This document shows, in pieces, positions 35,951 to 47,118 of a DNA stretch of 64,000 nucleotides. Within the stretch, counting starts at the first letter, position 1. Every line of letters starts with the position of its first letter. The translations under genes were made by a program, and so were the position numbers. This DNA is from Mya arenaria (lineage: Eukaryota; Mollusca; Bivalvia; Myida; Myidae): assembly GCF_026914265.1 (NCBI RefSeq), contig NC_069127.1, positions 69,539,723 to 69,603,722 on the forward strand. The letters run 5' to 3'. The notes under the pieces are model-generated. The model did no database searches. It was not told where the DNA came from and worked only from the letters and a program-made list of their open reading frames with translations.

Positions 35951-36684
35951 GTAAGTAGTATGGGAATGGGGACGGGGGGGGGCAGAACAGGGATTATTAT
36001 TATTGTATTAGCTAATTTATAATCTTGTTGATATCGATTATACTCGTTTGTTCATTGTAAAAATGGATTGCCGAGTGAGTATCAAAAGTTATACATGTAT
36101 TTAGTCCCGAGTGGAAAATTTAGTTTAATATGATGTTGACGAGATAAAATATACTTAAGTCTTTCACTGAAATTTTATACACATTTTCTTTTATTTCGTG
36201 CTTATTATTCATAAAATTTGACGAAAATGGCATCATTGACCTTTCTCCCTAGCGCTGTACGTTTTTATGTGTTGTGTTGTTTCTATTTAAGTTTTGTTTT
36301 CACACAAAATAAGAGAAAGAATGAACTTATATTTCTATAAATTCACTGTTCAAACGGTATAATTAGCCTTTGTTTTGCGGTAAACGACCGAAAACTATGA
36401 ACTAAAACTTGTTGCTTTGAAATTGATGTTTATGATTATTCAGTTTAAAATCTTTTACATTTAAACACCGTTAATACGAACAGCGTTTATCCAAAATTAT
36501 CGTTATTTCAAATGAATTTTGGGTCCCGATTTTATTTCTTCTTTGATTCCTTTTTTTTTCATAAATCATCCGAAATCACTTTTTCGAAATTATCGCTGTT
36601 TCGAAGTCAAAATTAAGGTCCCGATTATGTATTTCACACCTGTAGTTTCACACCTCAACATCAATGATTTGCTTTTCTGCAATT

Positions 36685-37185
36685 GCGAATATTTCCCGAT
36701 GAACACAACATCTTCGGATATGCTCGGATCGCGAATCAGCGCTTATTAATATACATGTAAATTGAAAAATGTTGACCTTGTTATTGCAGGCCACGAAAAC
36801 TTAAATCACCATGTTGGAAAGCGTTAATTGATGATATGTTAAATGAATTGCTGTCAATTTCATTTAAATGTTACGTTTAAAAGTAATTTGTATTTTCCAG
36901 CGTTTTCGTGACGTAATATGATAAACTGCTTTCGGTTACGGTCGGCTCGTTTTATTTACAGCATGGATGAGAGAAAATACCTGTACTGATTTAATTTAGT
37001 ACTTTTTAAACAATTCTGGAAAGGAATAATGAACTATTGGTGTAAAAATAAGGAATGAACAGCGTGACTGATGTCAGTATTATGGATATGGACGCAGTTG
37101 GGCTGGTTAAAGTACGCACACACTTTAACAGCACAACTGCGTTCATACCCCGATAATAACATCAATCACGCAATTCATTCCTTGT
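36685..37185. repeat. Dispersed repeat ending in a long hairpin
   Basis: The arms 37050-37113 and 37122-37183 are inverted copies at about 80% identity around an 8 bp loop (acgcacac). Each contains gcagttg next to gttaaagt or its inverse. One arm and part of the upstream block recur at 23510-23706. Confidence 0.7.
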
Positions 37186-37370
37186 CTCAAAGTTTTCCGA
37201 TCATGCTGCTATAGCACGCTGGCATCGGCTTGTGATGACAATGAAGCACATTAAATGCAAGCCACTTATGTAGAAAACTATCAATAAAACGTTATTTAAA
37301 AACTGGAGCATATGTTTTTCCCTATAATTCCCGGAATTAACCCAGACTTATAAAAATCCATTCTCCTAAA

Positions 37371-38530
37371 TTAAACATTTACGTCCTTCCTCGCTTTAAT
37401 CAACGGATTAACGGTATAAAATAGTAAAATATTATTAGACTGGTGTACTTTGAACCTATATTTAATAATTAGCACGTATCTGTTAATATAAAAAGGATAG
37501 CGCCCAAATTCTCCGTAAACAGCCACTGTGCATGTGCTTTGCTTAACTCGTAAAAGCGATTTGCAAAATTTAAGGTGTATCCTTTCTATGTATTTTGAGT
37601 TTGAAACCCCCCAAACTGAACTCGCATAAATGAGGATCGACCCTACGAATGAGTTAAACAATCGAAGCGCAATTTTCGGAGGTTTGTTCATATGTTTCGT
37701 TTATACATTTATAGTTTTTAGAGCCTTACCGACTGCATATTGATTATTTAAAACAAAATTGCCGGTATAGTTGAGTACAATGCATAGACAGTTAAAGTTG
37801 TCGACTTCTTCAAATGGTACGTTACTATAGACCCAAGTTTTAATAACTCTAACTGGGCCTCTTTTACGGAATACTACAACATTGGTTTTGTCTATATTAA
37901 CCTCTAAGCTCCACGTATTTATCGTAAAGATGGTTTAAACCTCTTTGTAAATCGTATGCTGAGTTTCCAATTATTACCATATCGTCTGCAAAAAGCACTA
38001 TCATAATACATAAAGTTTACAAGCTAATCCCAAAGTCAACGTTCTGTTGTAGCAACAGTTATAGGTATTCTAGGTCTAGTGCGAACACTTCAGGTGAATT
38101 ATTTTGTTCTTGACGTCAACCAATAGAAATATCAAAGAAATCGGACACGGAAATGCAATGGTTGACACACGATTCTTCCACAGAGTAGATTGCTTTAAAA
38201 AAAGTTATATTAAAAGAAGTTTCCCATCCAGCCCCATTTTGAAAAACTTGTACCACAGAACATTTCTATATGCAGAATCAAATGCCTTTTTGTTGTCTAC
38301 AAATGCACATGGTAATCGTAACTTATAAAAATGGTATATTCAATAATATTATGTAGAACAAAAAAAAGTTGAGCTAGTTTCCTTTTGAAAACCAAACTGG
38401 GCATCAGACAGCAAGTTATTTTCATCGATTCCTTTATTGACCACACGCGTAAATATGGCCTGTTTACACAATCGAAATATCATTTGAAATATCTATCTCA
38501 ACAGCTGCCGAACAATATTACGAATACATG
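37371..38530 (-). pseudogene. Non-LTR retrotransposon (LINE) reverse transcriptase remnant
   Basis: Minus-strand motifs appear in the expected order across shifting frames. They are DAQFGFQKETSS (about 38400), FVDNKKAFDSAYRNVLW (about 38290, RT motif A), LFADDMVIIGN (about 38000, catalytic FADD) and NIDKTNVVVFRKRG (about 37895). The last is an intact 106-codon stretch, ILIYASSVWGVSNSKYIERI, LLRVKQSTCTVAVYGEFGRY, down to 37371. Several frameshifts and stops make it inactive. Only the RT and C-terminal part survive; no endonuclease was found. The clade is undecided. It lies in the large intron, antisense to the host gene. Confidence 0.85.
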
Positions 38531-38948
38531 TATTTATTGTCATTTTGTTTTACACGCATAACGTTGTTTGATGATATGTATAATAACATTTATTAAACAA
38601 TTGTTCAGCATGCATGCATACTGAACAATGCATCATGTAGGTAAAGTACAGCGGGCTTGCAAGATCCGTGAATACATATTTAACGTCACCAATAATTCGC
38701 GTACACTGTCATTTATGATTTATGGTCACAGACTACTAAAAAAAATTCCTTTATAATTTATGGAAAATTTTCCAATTCGCACTCGAAACAACACTGATTT
38801 CTAGTGTTTCACGACCCCAAACACCATAATTGTTATATGGAGTGAAAGTTCCACATGTGTACTTAACATTACGCAACGTTAGACAAAAGTTACGTTTCTA
38901 ATAAGAAAAATGAAATTAGTTGAACGTTACCACTGTGTATTCGATAAA

Positions 38949-39095
38949 GTGACCACATCCGGTGTAGAGTGACCACATCCGGTGTAGATGTACAAACAAT
39001 GCGGTGAAAATGTAAACAAAAAAGTAGATCAAGTAGATCATGCATGTTCAACCTGTTTTCGAAATCAAAAACAGTTTAGCTTGAAAACCTATTAA
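38949..39095. repeat. 18 bp direct duplication followed by a segment shared with 55.98 kb
   Basis: gtgaccacatccggtgta occurs twice in a row (38949-38987). Then tgtacaaacaatgcggtg, aaagtagatcaagtagatca and tgcatgttcaacctg match 55977-56080. The matching element is interrupted here by the SINE at 39095-39353. Confidence 0.7.
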
Positions 39096-39353
39096 GTTTG
39101 TTTATTATAGTGTCACCCCTCTTAGTTAAGTGCCAGCCCGTTGGGCGTATGAGACACCTACATTCGTAAACATCTTTACCCCGATTCCTAATCCCAAATG
39201 CCAGGCGCCTGGCAGGAAGGCAATCGGTACCCCTCGATTTAACTAGCTGCTGGGTCGGCAACCGGCCATGTCAGAACAAGCCCCTTGTGAGACTCGAACC
39301 TTCAACCTCCCGCTCCGTAGGCGGACGCCTTAACCACAAGGCCACGGAGACGG
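39095..39353 (-). mobile_element. tRNA-Arg-headed SINE
   Basis: The minus-strand head (39351-39280) has A-box TGGCCTTGTGGTTAAGG and B-box GGTTCGAGTCT. The anticodon stem TCCGC/GCGGG encloses a loop with anticodon ACG (Arg). The T-arm and acceptor stem no longer pair well, so it is a SINE and not a working tRNA gene. The body includes gccaggcgcctggcatttgg and gtgtctcatacgcccaacgg read from the appropriate strand, ending near tataataaac. A related locus at 56.07 kb lacks it. Bivalve families such as RUDI have this architecture, but I cannot confirm the family. Confidence 0.75.
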
Positions 39354-40356
39354 TGTATAAATATGGGAAGCAGCCAAATGTTTGAGATGCTTTGATTCAT
39401 TGCCATGTGTTATCTAAAAGAAATAAGGCATGTACCAATGAGTAGACGCCTCCGATTTGGTGTGATTTGCCCTTCATAATCATGTTAATCCGAAGTATCG
39501 TTTCTCCGTTTTATGGGATTAACGGTGTTTGAATGTATCAATGACTAATGCAGACTTTGTGGGATGTTTATTGCTTTAAACAGTAGCTGAACCAAATCTT
39601 AAAACAATTACTCAGAATCGTATTCCTTCGTCTGCAAATGATGTTCGGTTCCCTAAACATAGATGTACTTCGGGAGTACCTTTTATTTTTATTATGATTT
39701 ATTTCTTTCTAAAGTTTACTCAAGTTAATGGATACTTGGATAATATTTACCATTTACGTTTTACTTACTTCGGGGCTTGTTGGGAGAAATATAAGGTTGT
39801 GCACAAACTAGTATAACCCCCAGAAAACAACAACATTTGGCTGACCGTTCCAAGGCTATGATACCCTAACAATCCTTGATAAAAAACCTTATGTTATAGA
39901 TTCTAAATTCTTTAATGTTATTTATGGATATGTGTGCGTTGTTGTTCTGTATTTCTTGCTTTGGCCCTGTGTCATTAACTGGAATGTATTTTTTCATATA
40001 AATATTGATACTAATTAAAAATGTGTATCGTGATTTGCGTTTTTAATTAAATATCAATTATTTGATAAAGCAAGCCATGGAATTAATCAATGTCAGCAAT
40101 CTGATAACAAGTATTTTCTAGTTTCCTCAGGATTCGCCACCCCAACATGGGAGAATGTCTATTTTATTTCCTCGAAGAATAACGACTGTTTTGATGTAAT
40201 CGAACATAGCACATTCCTGAAAGAAAAATATCAAGATGGTGAATAAAGATACGAACTTATTTGTATTTCACGGTAAAATAAATTTTGGAAAATTAGAAAA
40301 TCACATACGAAAATAACATACCTCATATCGCCGCTGCTAGAGTATAAGACAGGTAC

Positions 40357-42010
40357 TCTGTGTCTGCAGTCAGGAGTCAAACCCAGGTTCTCTATGTCTG
40401 CAGTCAGGAGTCGAACCCAGGTTCTCTATGTCTGCAGTCAGGAGTCGAACCCAGGTTCTCTTTGTCTGCTGTCAGGAGTCGAACCCAGGTTCTCTTTGTC
40501 TGCTGTCAGGAGTCGAACCCAGGTTCTCTATGTCTGCAGTCAGGAGTCGAACCCAGGTTCTCTTTGTCTGCTGTCAGGAGTCGAACTCAGGTTCTCTTTG
40601 TCTGCTGTCAGGAGTCGAACCCAGGTTCTCTTTGTCTGCTGTCAGGAGTCGAACCCAGGTTCTCTTTGTCTGCAGTCAGGAGTCGAACCCAGGTTCTCTT
40701 TGTCTGATGTCAGGAGTCGAACCCAGGTTCTCTTTGTCTGCTGTCAGGAGTCGAACTCAGGTTCTCTTTTTCTGCAGTCAGGAGTCGAACCCAGGTTCTC
40801 TTTGTCTGCTGTCAGGAGTCGAACCCAGGTTCTCTTTGTCTGCTGTCAGGAGTCGAACTCAGGTTCTCTTTGTCTGCAGTCAGGAGTCGAACCCAGGTTC
40901 TCTTTGTCTGCTGTCAGGAGTCGAACCCAAGGTTCTCTTTTTCTGCTGTCAGGAGTCGAACCCAGGTTCTCTATGTCTGCAGTCAGGAGTCGAACCTAAG
41001 GTTCTCTATGTCTGCAGTCAGGAGTCGAACCCAGGTTCTCTTTGTCTGCTGTCAGGAGTCGAACCCAAGGTTCTCTATGTCTGCAGTCAGGAGTCGAACC
41101 CAGGTTCTCTATGTCTGCAGTCAGGAGTCGAACCCAGGTTCTCTTTGTCTGCTGTCAGGAGTCGAACCCAAGGTTCTCTTTGTCTGCTGTCAGGAGTCGA
41201 ACCCAGGTTCTCTATGTCTGCAGTCAGGAGTCGAACCCAGGTTCTCTATGTCTGCAGTCAGGAGTCGAACCCAGGTTCTCTATGTCTGCAGTCAGGAGTC
41301 GAACCCAGGTTCTCTTTGTCTGCTGTCAGGAGTCGAACCCAGAAACTCTATGACTGCAGACAGGAGTCGAACCCAGGTTCTCTATGTCTACAGTCAGGAG
41401 TCGAACCCAGAAACTCTATGTCTGCAGTCAGGAGTCGAACCCAGGTTCTCTTTGTCTGCAGTCAGGAGTCAAACCCAGAAACTCTATGACTGCAGACAGG
41501 AGTCGAACCTAGAAACTCTATGACTGCAGACAGGAGTCGAACCCAGGTTCTCTATGTCTACAGTCAGGAGTCAAACCCAGGTACCTTATGTCTGCAGTCA
41601 AGAGTCAAACCCGGGTTCTCTATGTCTGCAGGCAGGAGTCGAACCCAGGTTCTCTATGTCTGCAGTCAGGAGTCGAACCCAAGGTTCTCTATGTCTGAAG
41701 TCAGGAGTCGAACCCAGAATCTCTATGTCTGCAGTCAGGAGTCGAACCCAGGTTCTCTATGTCTGCAGTCAGGAGTCGAACCCAGGTTCTCTTTGTCTGC
41801 TGTCAGGAGTCGAATCCAGAAACTCTATGACTGCAGACAGGAGACTGCAGACAGGAGTCGAACACAGGTACTCTATGTCTGCATTCAGGAGTCGAACTCA
41901 GGTACTCTATGTCTGCAGTCAGGAGTCGAACTCAGGTACTCTATGTCTGCAGTCAGGAGTCGAACTCAGGTACTCTATGTCTGCAGTCAGGAGTCGAACT
42001 CAGGTACTCT
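40357..42010. repeat. 34 bp minisatellite, about 49 copies, with a pol III B-box in most monomers
   Basis: The unit is ctgcagtcaggagtcgaacc followed by caggttctctatgt. About 49 head-to-tail copies carry two main variants (tatgtctgcag and tttgtctgctg). On the minus strand ggagtcgaacc reads GGTTCGACTCC, a perfect match to the B-box consensus GGTTCGANTCC, in roughly three quarters of monomers. Because 34 is not a multiple of 3 and the unit lacks stops on the plus strand, long plus-strand frames stay open in every phase; they are not genes. It lies inside the proposed intron of the phosphatase-like gene. Confidence 0.95.
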
Positions 42011-43057
42011 ATGTATCCATATACATTATACCACTGTAAACGTATAAAAGTTGAGGAGGTATGTTACATGTAAACAAAATGTAAAATTGTCAAATTTGGA
42101 GTATTTTGCCAATATTGAAAACAATTTGTTAATAATTGAATGTATTTTGTTATTTTTTAGAGTTAAATTGACCTATAATTGATTTTTTGTTCCCATTCTA
42201 TGATATCAGGTAGTAGGGGTAATAAAATATTTTGAGGGACATTATTTATCCCGTTATTTAATGAGTATACTGGCTAGCAAAGAAATCGCTGCTTTAACTA
42301 GTAAGGAATCGACTATACCCGAGTAAACCAGCATTCATATTATGTTGGAAGACATGGTAGTTACATTTTATATACTAGTAATCAATCTGGGTAGTTTAGC
42401 TAATATGAACGTCTTACCGTGATTGTGATAAAAATAATTGCCAATGTTCGTCTGCTAGGATCGAGTAATAATCCAAGCCTTAGTCTTTGAAAGGCGAAGA
42501 CATTCTTCCCGCATAATTATCTCAGAGCTATTGACTTCTCAGGTAAAGTGTGTTTTTTCCCTAGTGGAACACACCTATTTTTATATAGAGAGTTTTATAG
42601 AGTTTATTTGAAATACATTAGGCAAAATGCCCATGCGAACACAAGCAGTTAAACATATGTGAGTGTGTATAGTCAAAAGTCATACAATATCAAGTTACAT
42701 AATAAGAATTTAACCATTTAAACTTGATAATATCAAATTATACATAAAAAAGCGTGATGATATATAATTATATATGTATATGTATAGGTAAATGAATCAT
42801 TTAAATGCCTTTGTTCATTTATGAAACGGGCCGATTACTCAGAACATTGTTAAAGTTAACGATCTTGTTACGACCATCATGGTTAACTTCAAATCTGTAG
42901 GGCCATTTTTTTATTAATTGGTTAACGGATTTTTTTGAAAAAATGTTGGATTGTTGGTGCGAAAAAAAAAGGATTTCATACTAACTCATACTATTTTTTT
43001 TTTCAATACTGACATGTTTTTTTCATAGCGTTTGTGGCGAAACCCAAAACCAAAAGA

Positions 43058-43157
43058 CCAAGATAGCAACAAACAACGCAGACATGTTCATAGATACATA
43101 TGAATGACCAAGATAACAACAAACAACGCAGACATGTTCATAGATACATATGAATGA
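43058..43157. repeat. 50 bp tandem duplication
   Basis: The unit gaccaagatagcaacaaaca, cgcagacatgttcatagata, catatgaat occurs twice in succession with one mismatch. It looks recent. Confidence 0.9.
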
Positions 43158-43767
43158 CATTTGAAATGCTTTAGTATGATTTGATTTCTATGCAACACAA
43201 TGTCTGCAATGCCTCAATATGTTAATGAATATTGATATGTTCAACTGCTCACTTTATCATACACATATGTTTGGCTTTACAGTCCAGTGTTCTCTCCTAT
43301 CAATTTTAAATTTAAATTAATGTAATTATCATATAAGCATTTTTTACACTTCCACCTAAAATTAATGTCGCATTAAAAGTCAATATTATGACAAACTTTC
43401 AGTTTAAGTGTCACTTTTTGTTGATGATTTTTGAAGCACATCCTGACTGCAAGAGTTTTCCTATTTGCAACACTATTTCCATACCATATACATGCACATG
43501 TACATGGTATACCGCCTAATACCGGCCTTACAATTAATATGCCTGTGTCTCCTCATTGCTGGGCACTTCTTCTTCTCAACAGAAAAAGCACACTGAAGCA
43601 ATTTTCACTGACTCAATTATTTTTTTAAATGAAATGAGGAAATGTAAATAATAAAACTGATTTTATATTCAGTAATGCATTCTTTGAAGTTAAGATATTT
43701 CTCTGCAGCTTAAACAAAATTTAAGTTACCAAAGATTTTGATTACTTGAATAGTTGTCTCCATATAA

Positions 43768-44083
43768 TGCACTAGTCAATTGTAACCACGCCCCCCCCCC
43801 CAGGTCCGGAGAATAGCGGGGACTTTGGCTTTCGGTCCAGCCAACCCCGGCTAAAATCCCCGCCCTACGGGGACGAACAGATGGTCAAATCTCCGCCAAA
43901 TGCCCCCGCAACCTAGGGACCCTAGGTAAGGCCCATTCACCGCTATATTTAAAGCGAAGACAAAACCACCGAATTCACCCGGCACTGCAGGGCCACCTGA
44001 AAGGTAAAAACACGGCCAATTTCCCCGGCTATCCCCGGAATATCCCCGGACCTGGAGGGCCGTGGTTACAATTGACTGGTGCA
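43768..44083 (-). mobile_element. PIF/Harbinger-like MITE, copy 1
   Basis: The terminal inverted repeats are TGCACTAGTCAATTGTAACC and its inverse GGTTACAATTGACTGGTGCA. The flanks are TAA on both sides (43765-43767, 44084-44086), the 3 bp duplication typical of PIF/Harbinger. The interior is GC-rich with gactttggctttcggtccag and many CCCCGG motifs. The open frame at 43851-44141 lies in it and is not a gene. Copy 2 at 60518-60830 is in the opposite orientation. Confidence 0.85.
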
Positions 44084-44756
44084 TAATTTGTTGAACAATT
44101 AATGCCCCCTGGGACAAACACAGGACAATATATTTTATCAATAACTCTGGTTTAAATGTGATTTGTTAACATTGATACAGACTTCAGCCTTGATGTCAGT
44201 TATTACCAATTTTTTTTTTATTTAAATGCAGATGGTATATTGAAAATGAGAATATATTTGTTTGTATGATCTCAGCTCAATAATGAGGCCGCCGTTTTGA
44301 AAACAATTTTTAAAGCAAAATTGCACCAGATGATCAATTTGCAAGAAAAAAAGAAAATTGTTGTAGACTGACATAAACTTGTTATTAATGTGTACAATGC
44401 ATTGAAACTTACTAACTTTAAGTACCACATTGTTTACAATTTAATTAAGTTTAGCAGTTATTTTGTATTTTTCCATTAAAAAGGATTACTTGGTATGTCT
44501 ACCAGGTAGAATTCATTCCTTAAAAGACTTATGCACATTTTTTTTTACATTTAGGTACTTTTTTTTACAATCATGATATCAAAGAGTAACATATTATATT
44601 TTATTAAATAATTGTCCTGAGATTTGTTACAGAAAAAAAATGTTGGTGCCAAACTGGTGTACAGTCCCTTTAAAACTGCATCCCTATGTTGCAAAGGAAC
44701 AGGCAAGAGGTCTTACATCATTTCATGTGTGCAGAAAAAAAATCTGACTTTTTTCA

Positions 44757-44832
44757 ATATTTAAAAAAAAAAAAAAAATACCAAAAAAAATGTTTTTCAT
44801 TTTTTTTTTCATTTTTTTTTTTTTTTTTTGAG
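44757..44832. repeat. A- and T-homopolymer tract
   Basis: Runs of A (44762-44778) and T (44803-44829) separated by mixed A/T sequence. The A and T runs could pair as a hairpin. Confidence 0.85.
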
Positions 44833-46565
44833 TTTTCGAAATAATTGGGCGGCGGATCTGTTAACCAATTTATTAAAAAAAAGGCCTAAGGCACTAAAAG
44901 TGTCATGTTCACACAAGTGATCTGATGTTCACAAATACTGAGGCTGCTAATTCAGCTATGCTTGTTTTACTAATATAAATCAGCAGATCAAAAATGTTTC
45001 ACCTTTAAAAATAAACAACGATTATGTTAACAACTTTGTTAACTTTAAAAAAGTTCTTAACAATTTGTACAGTATCAATATTTAGTGGGGTTTTCCTCGA
45101 TTTGTTATTTACATGTATTTATATTTTGATCAAGGGCCTTTGTTATAAACAAGTGATCTGGTTTTGGCGACTTAAAATTCTTACATTTAATTATGTTTCA
45201 TTAAGTTTCGAGGTTCAATCAGTTAAAATGTACATCCTCAATCCTTTGCCGCATACTTTGATAGACTATTCTTTTGTAAAAATTGCGCATGCATCTACAC
45301 CAAAGATATGACAACCTACCGATTGAGTTCGAACCAAAATGTCTTTGGACAATATGAATATGATTTATTGCCAAAATGTTCCAAACAAACAATGCCATGT
45401 GGCTTCGTGATGATTGTGTTGTTAATAAAACGATATCATAACAGTTATCAACTTAATATGTGTGACTATCTTTCTTAATTTAAGGTTCTCGCTCATCTTT
45501 TTGGACCGAACATTAGTTTTCCGGTTATGCACCTGAAAACACTTATTTTATCATATTTTACCCAATGAAATCAAAATTGCAGTAATTTGGTTATAGTGGG
45601 GCGCAAACTACGCCGGTCAAGTCAAGAAACAACTAGACAACGGACACCTAAATAACAAGGCCACTCTAACAAAAGTGGTGGACATTTTCACCTTTTAACA
45701 ATAAATTGGTAACATCACGCGATAATGTAGATGAACCATCACGCAACAACAAATTCGTTATTAATTTTAACGCTAATTCGTGGCCTTCAAAGGCAATATT
45801 TGAGCAAATATCAATTTTTGCTGAAGGGTTCAAGCTTTTGGTATCTTAGTTTTAGCACTCCTAATGATTTGCCTCTCTTTATTTCGACATACAGAAAAAA
45901 ATGCATCTTACAAAGACAAGTGTGTTCGTAATAAAATAAATCACTACAAAGCTACAAATCAAGGTTGTTTGATAGTGAGCAACAATGAAACACCTTTAAC
46001 TTATTCTTGTAAAGCTCCTGCGTTTGAATGTAAATATTTTTTGAGTATAATTCTGTTAAAATCTTTTTCGTGAAATTTGCAATTTTTATCGAAACAGTTG
46101 AACATGTATGACAGAATGTATTTAGTATGCTTGCTTAATATTGATCCTTAAAAAGACATAAAACATGAGTTTATAAAGTCTTTAAACCGTAAAACCCGTT
46201 TGTATTCAAACCCAAAACGCTGAAACAGTTCGTGTTTATGAACCTAAATGGTTTTAAACTCTGCATAACTATAAGTGTGCCTTTTGTGTGATTTTTTTAT
46301 ATTATTGTTTTTATGACATGAAACATACTGCAAAAAATCGTGACCTTTCCACTTGCACCATCAATAGCATCTAGGAATGAGCATAACTCGAATTATTTAA
46401 GCCAACCTGAGTAATGGGCTCTGCTTTATACGAGCAATGGCCACGTTTGCCAGCTCGTTTTTAATTGAAAAGGGGGATAACTGATTAATTATTCAGGACA
46501 TGATTATGGGCAGTGTTGAACTATTGTATAGCAACATGTGCATCTAGTTTTATTGAATATCTTAA

Positions 46566-46590
46566 ACTATATATATATATATATATACAA
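46566..46590. repeat. (TA)n microsatellite
   Basis: Pure TA alternation of about 11 units. Confidence 0.9.
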
Positions 46591-47118
46591 AAAAGACCAA
46601 TGTTTGAGTGTTTGCACTCCGACGACAGCGACATGAATAACTCGACATTATTTTTCCGTAAACTAACACGAGCTAAAACATTAATGCGTGGATAATTACA
46701 GGCAATTGTACACAAAAGTAATTTCTCACAGTTTTTCTGAATGTTAAAAGCAACACAATATATTATGTATATATGACCTATATAATATGATTTTTCTCTT
46801 TTTTATATATTGTGATTTTTTAATAGATTTCTTGTTCTCTTGTGAATGTATCAATTTAGATGTATATGTATAATCATGGACATGATGTCTATATGTTTGG
46901 TAATCAACTGTAAACCGTATACACTATACATATAGGTAAATTGAACAATTATCGTTGCGCACTCCTCGTATTAGGATTAAAATCGATTTTAAATAAATTC
47001 TAATATCGTCACACTTAAAGTTGCTCACTCTTCTAGAATACTGAACCAGGTTTTAAAACTGAATTTATAATTCGGCTTACAAATTCGTATTAACAATTAT
47101 AATTCCCCTCCATTTCAG

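Larger units (their letters stand above)
35951..47118 (+). other. Proposed 11.2 kb phase-0 intron filled with repeats
   Basis: It runs from GTAAGTAG to a polypyrimidine tract with CAG at 47116-47118. Inside are a hairpin repeat (37.0 kb), a LINE remnant, a SINE, the 34 bp B-box array, a 50 bp duplication, a PIF-like MITE and A/T and TA tracts. The stretches 36021-36680, 38560-38940, 39360-40350, 42011-43057, 43160-43767 and 44084-47118 hold no gene that I can support. Confidence 0.6.

Noticed and set aside
39280..39351. Functional tRNA-Arg(ACG) gene on the minus strand
   Set aside because: The anticodon arm is intact, but the T-arm and half of the acceptor stem do not pair, and a SINE body follows.
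40357..42010. CRISPR-like regular repeats
   Set aside because: Monomers are directly adjacent with no unique spacers, and the surroundings are eukaryotic. It is a minisatellite.
40360..42047. Several long overlapping plus-strand open frames, up to 353 codons
   Set aside because: They are the same 34 bp tandem repeat read in different phases. The unit has no stop on this strand and is not a multiple of 3, so every frame stays open. The protein is a pure repeat in each case.
45024..45311. 95-codon plus-strand frame in the intron
   Set aside because: Leu/Ile/Phe-rich chance frame in AT-rich intron DNA with no supporting splice sites.
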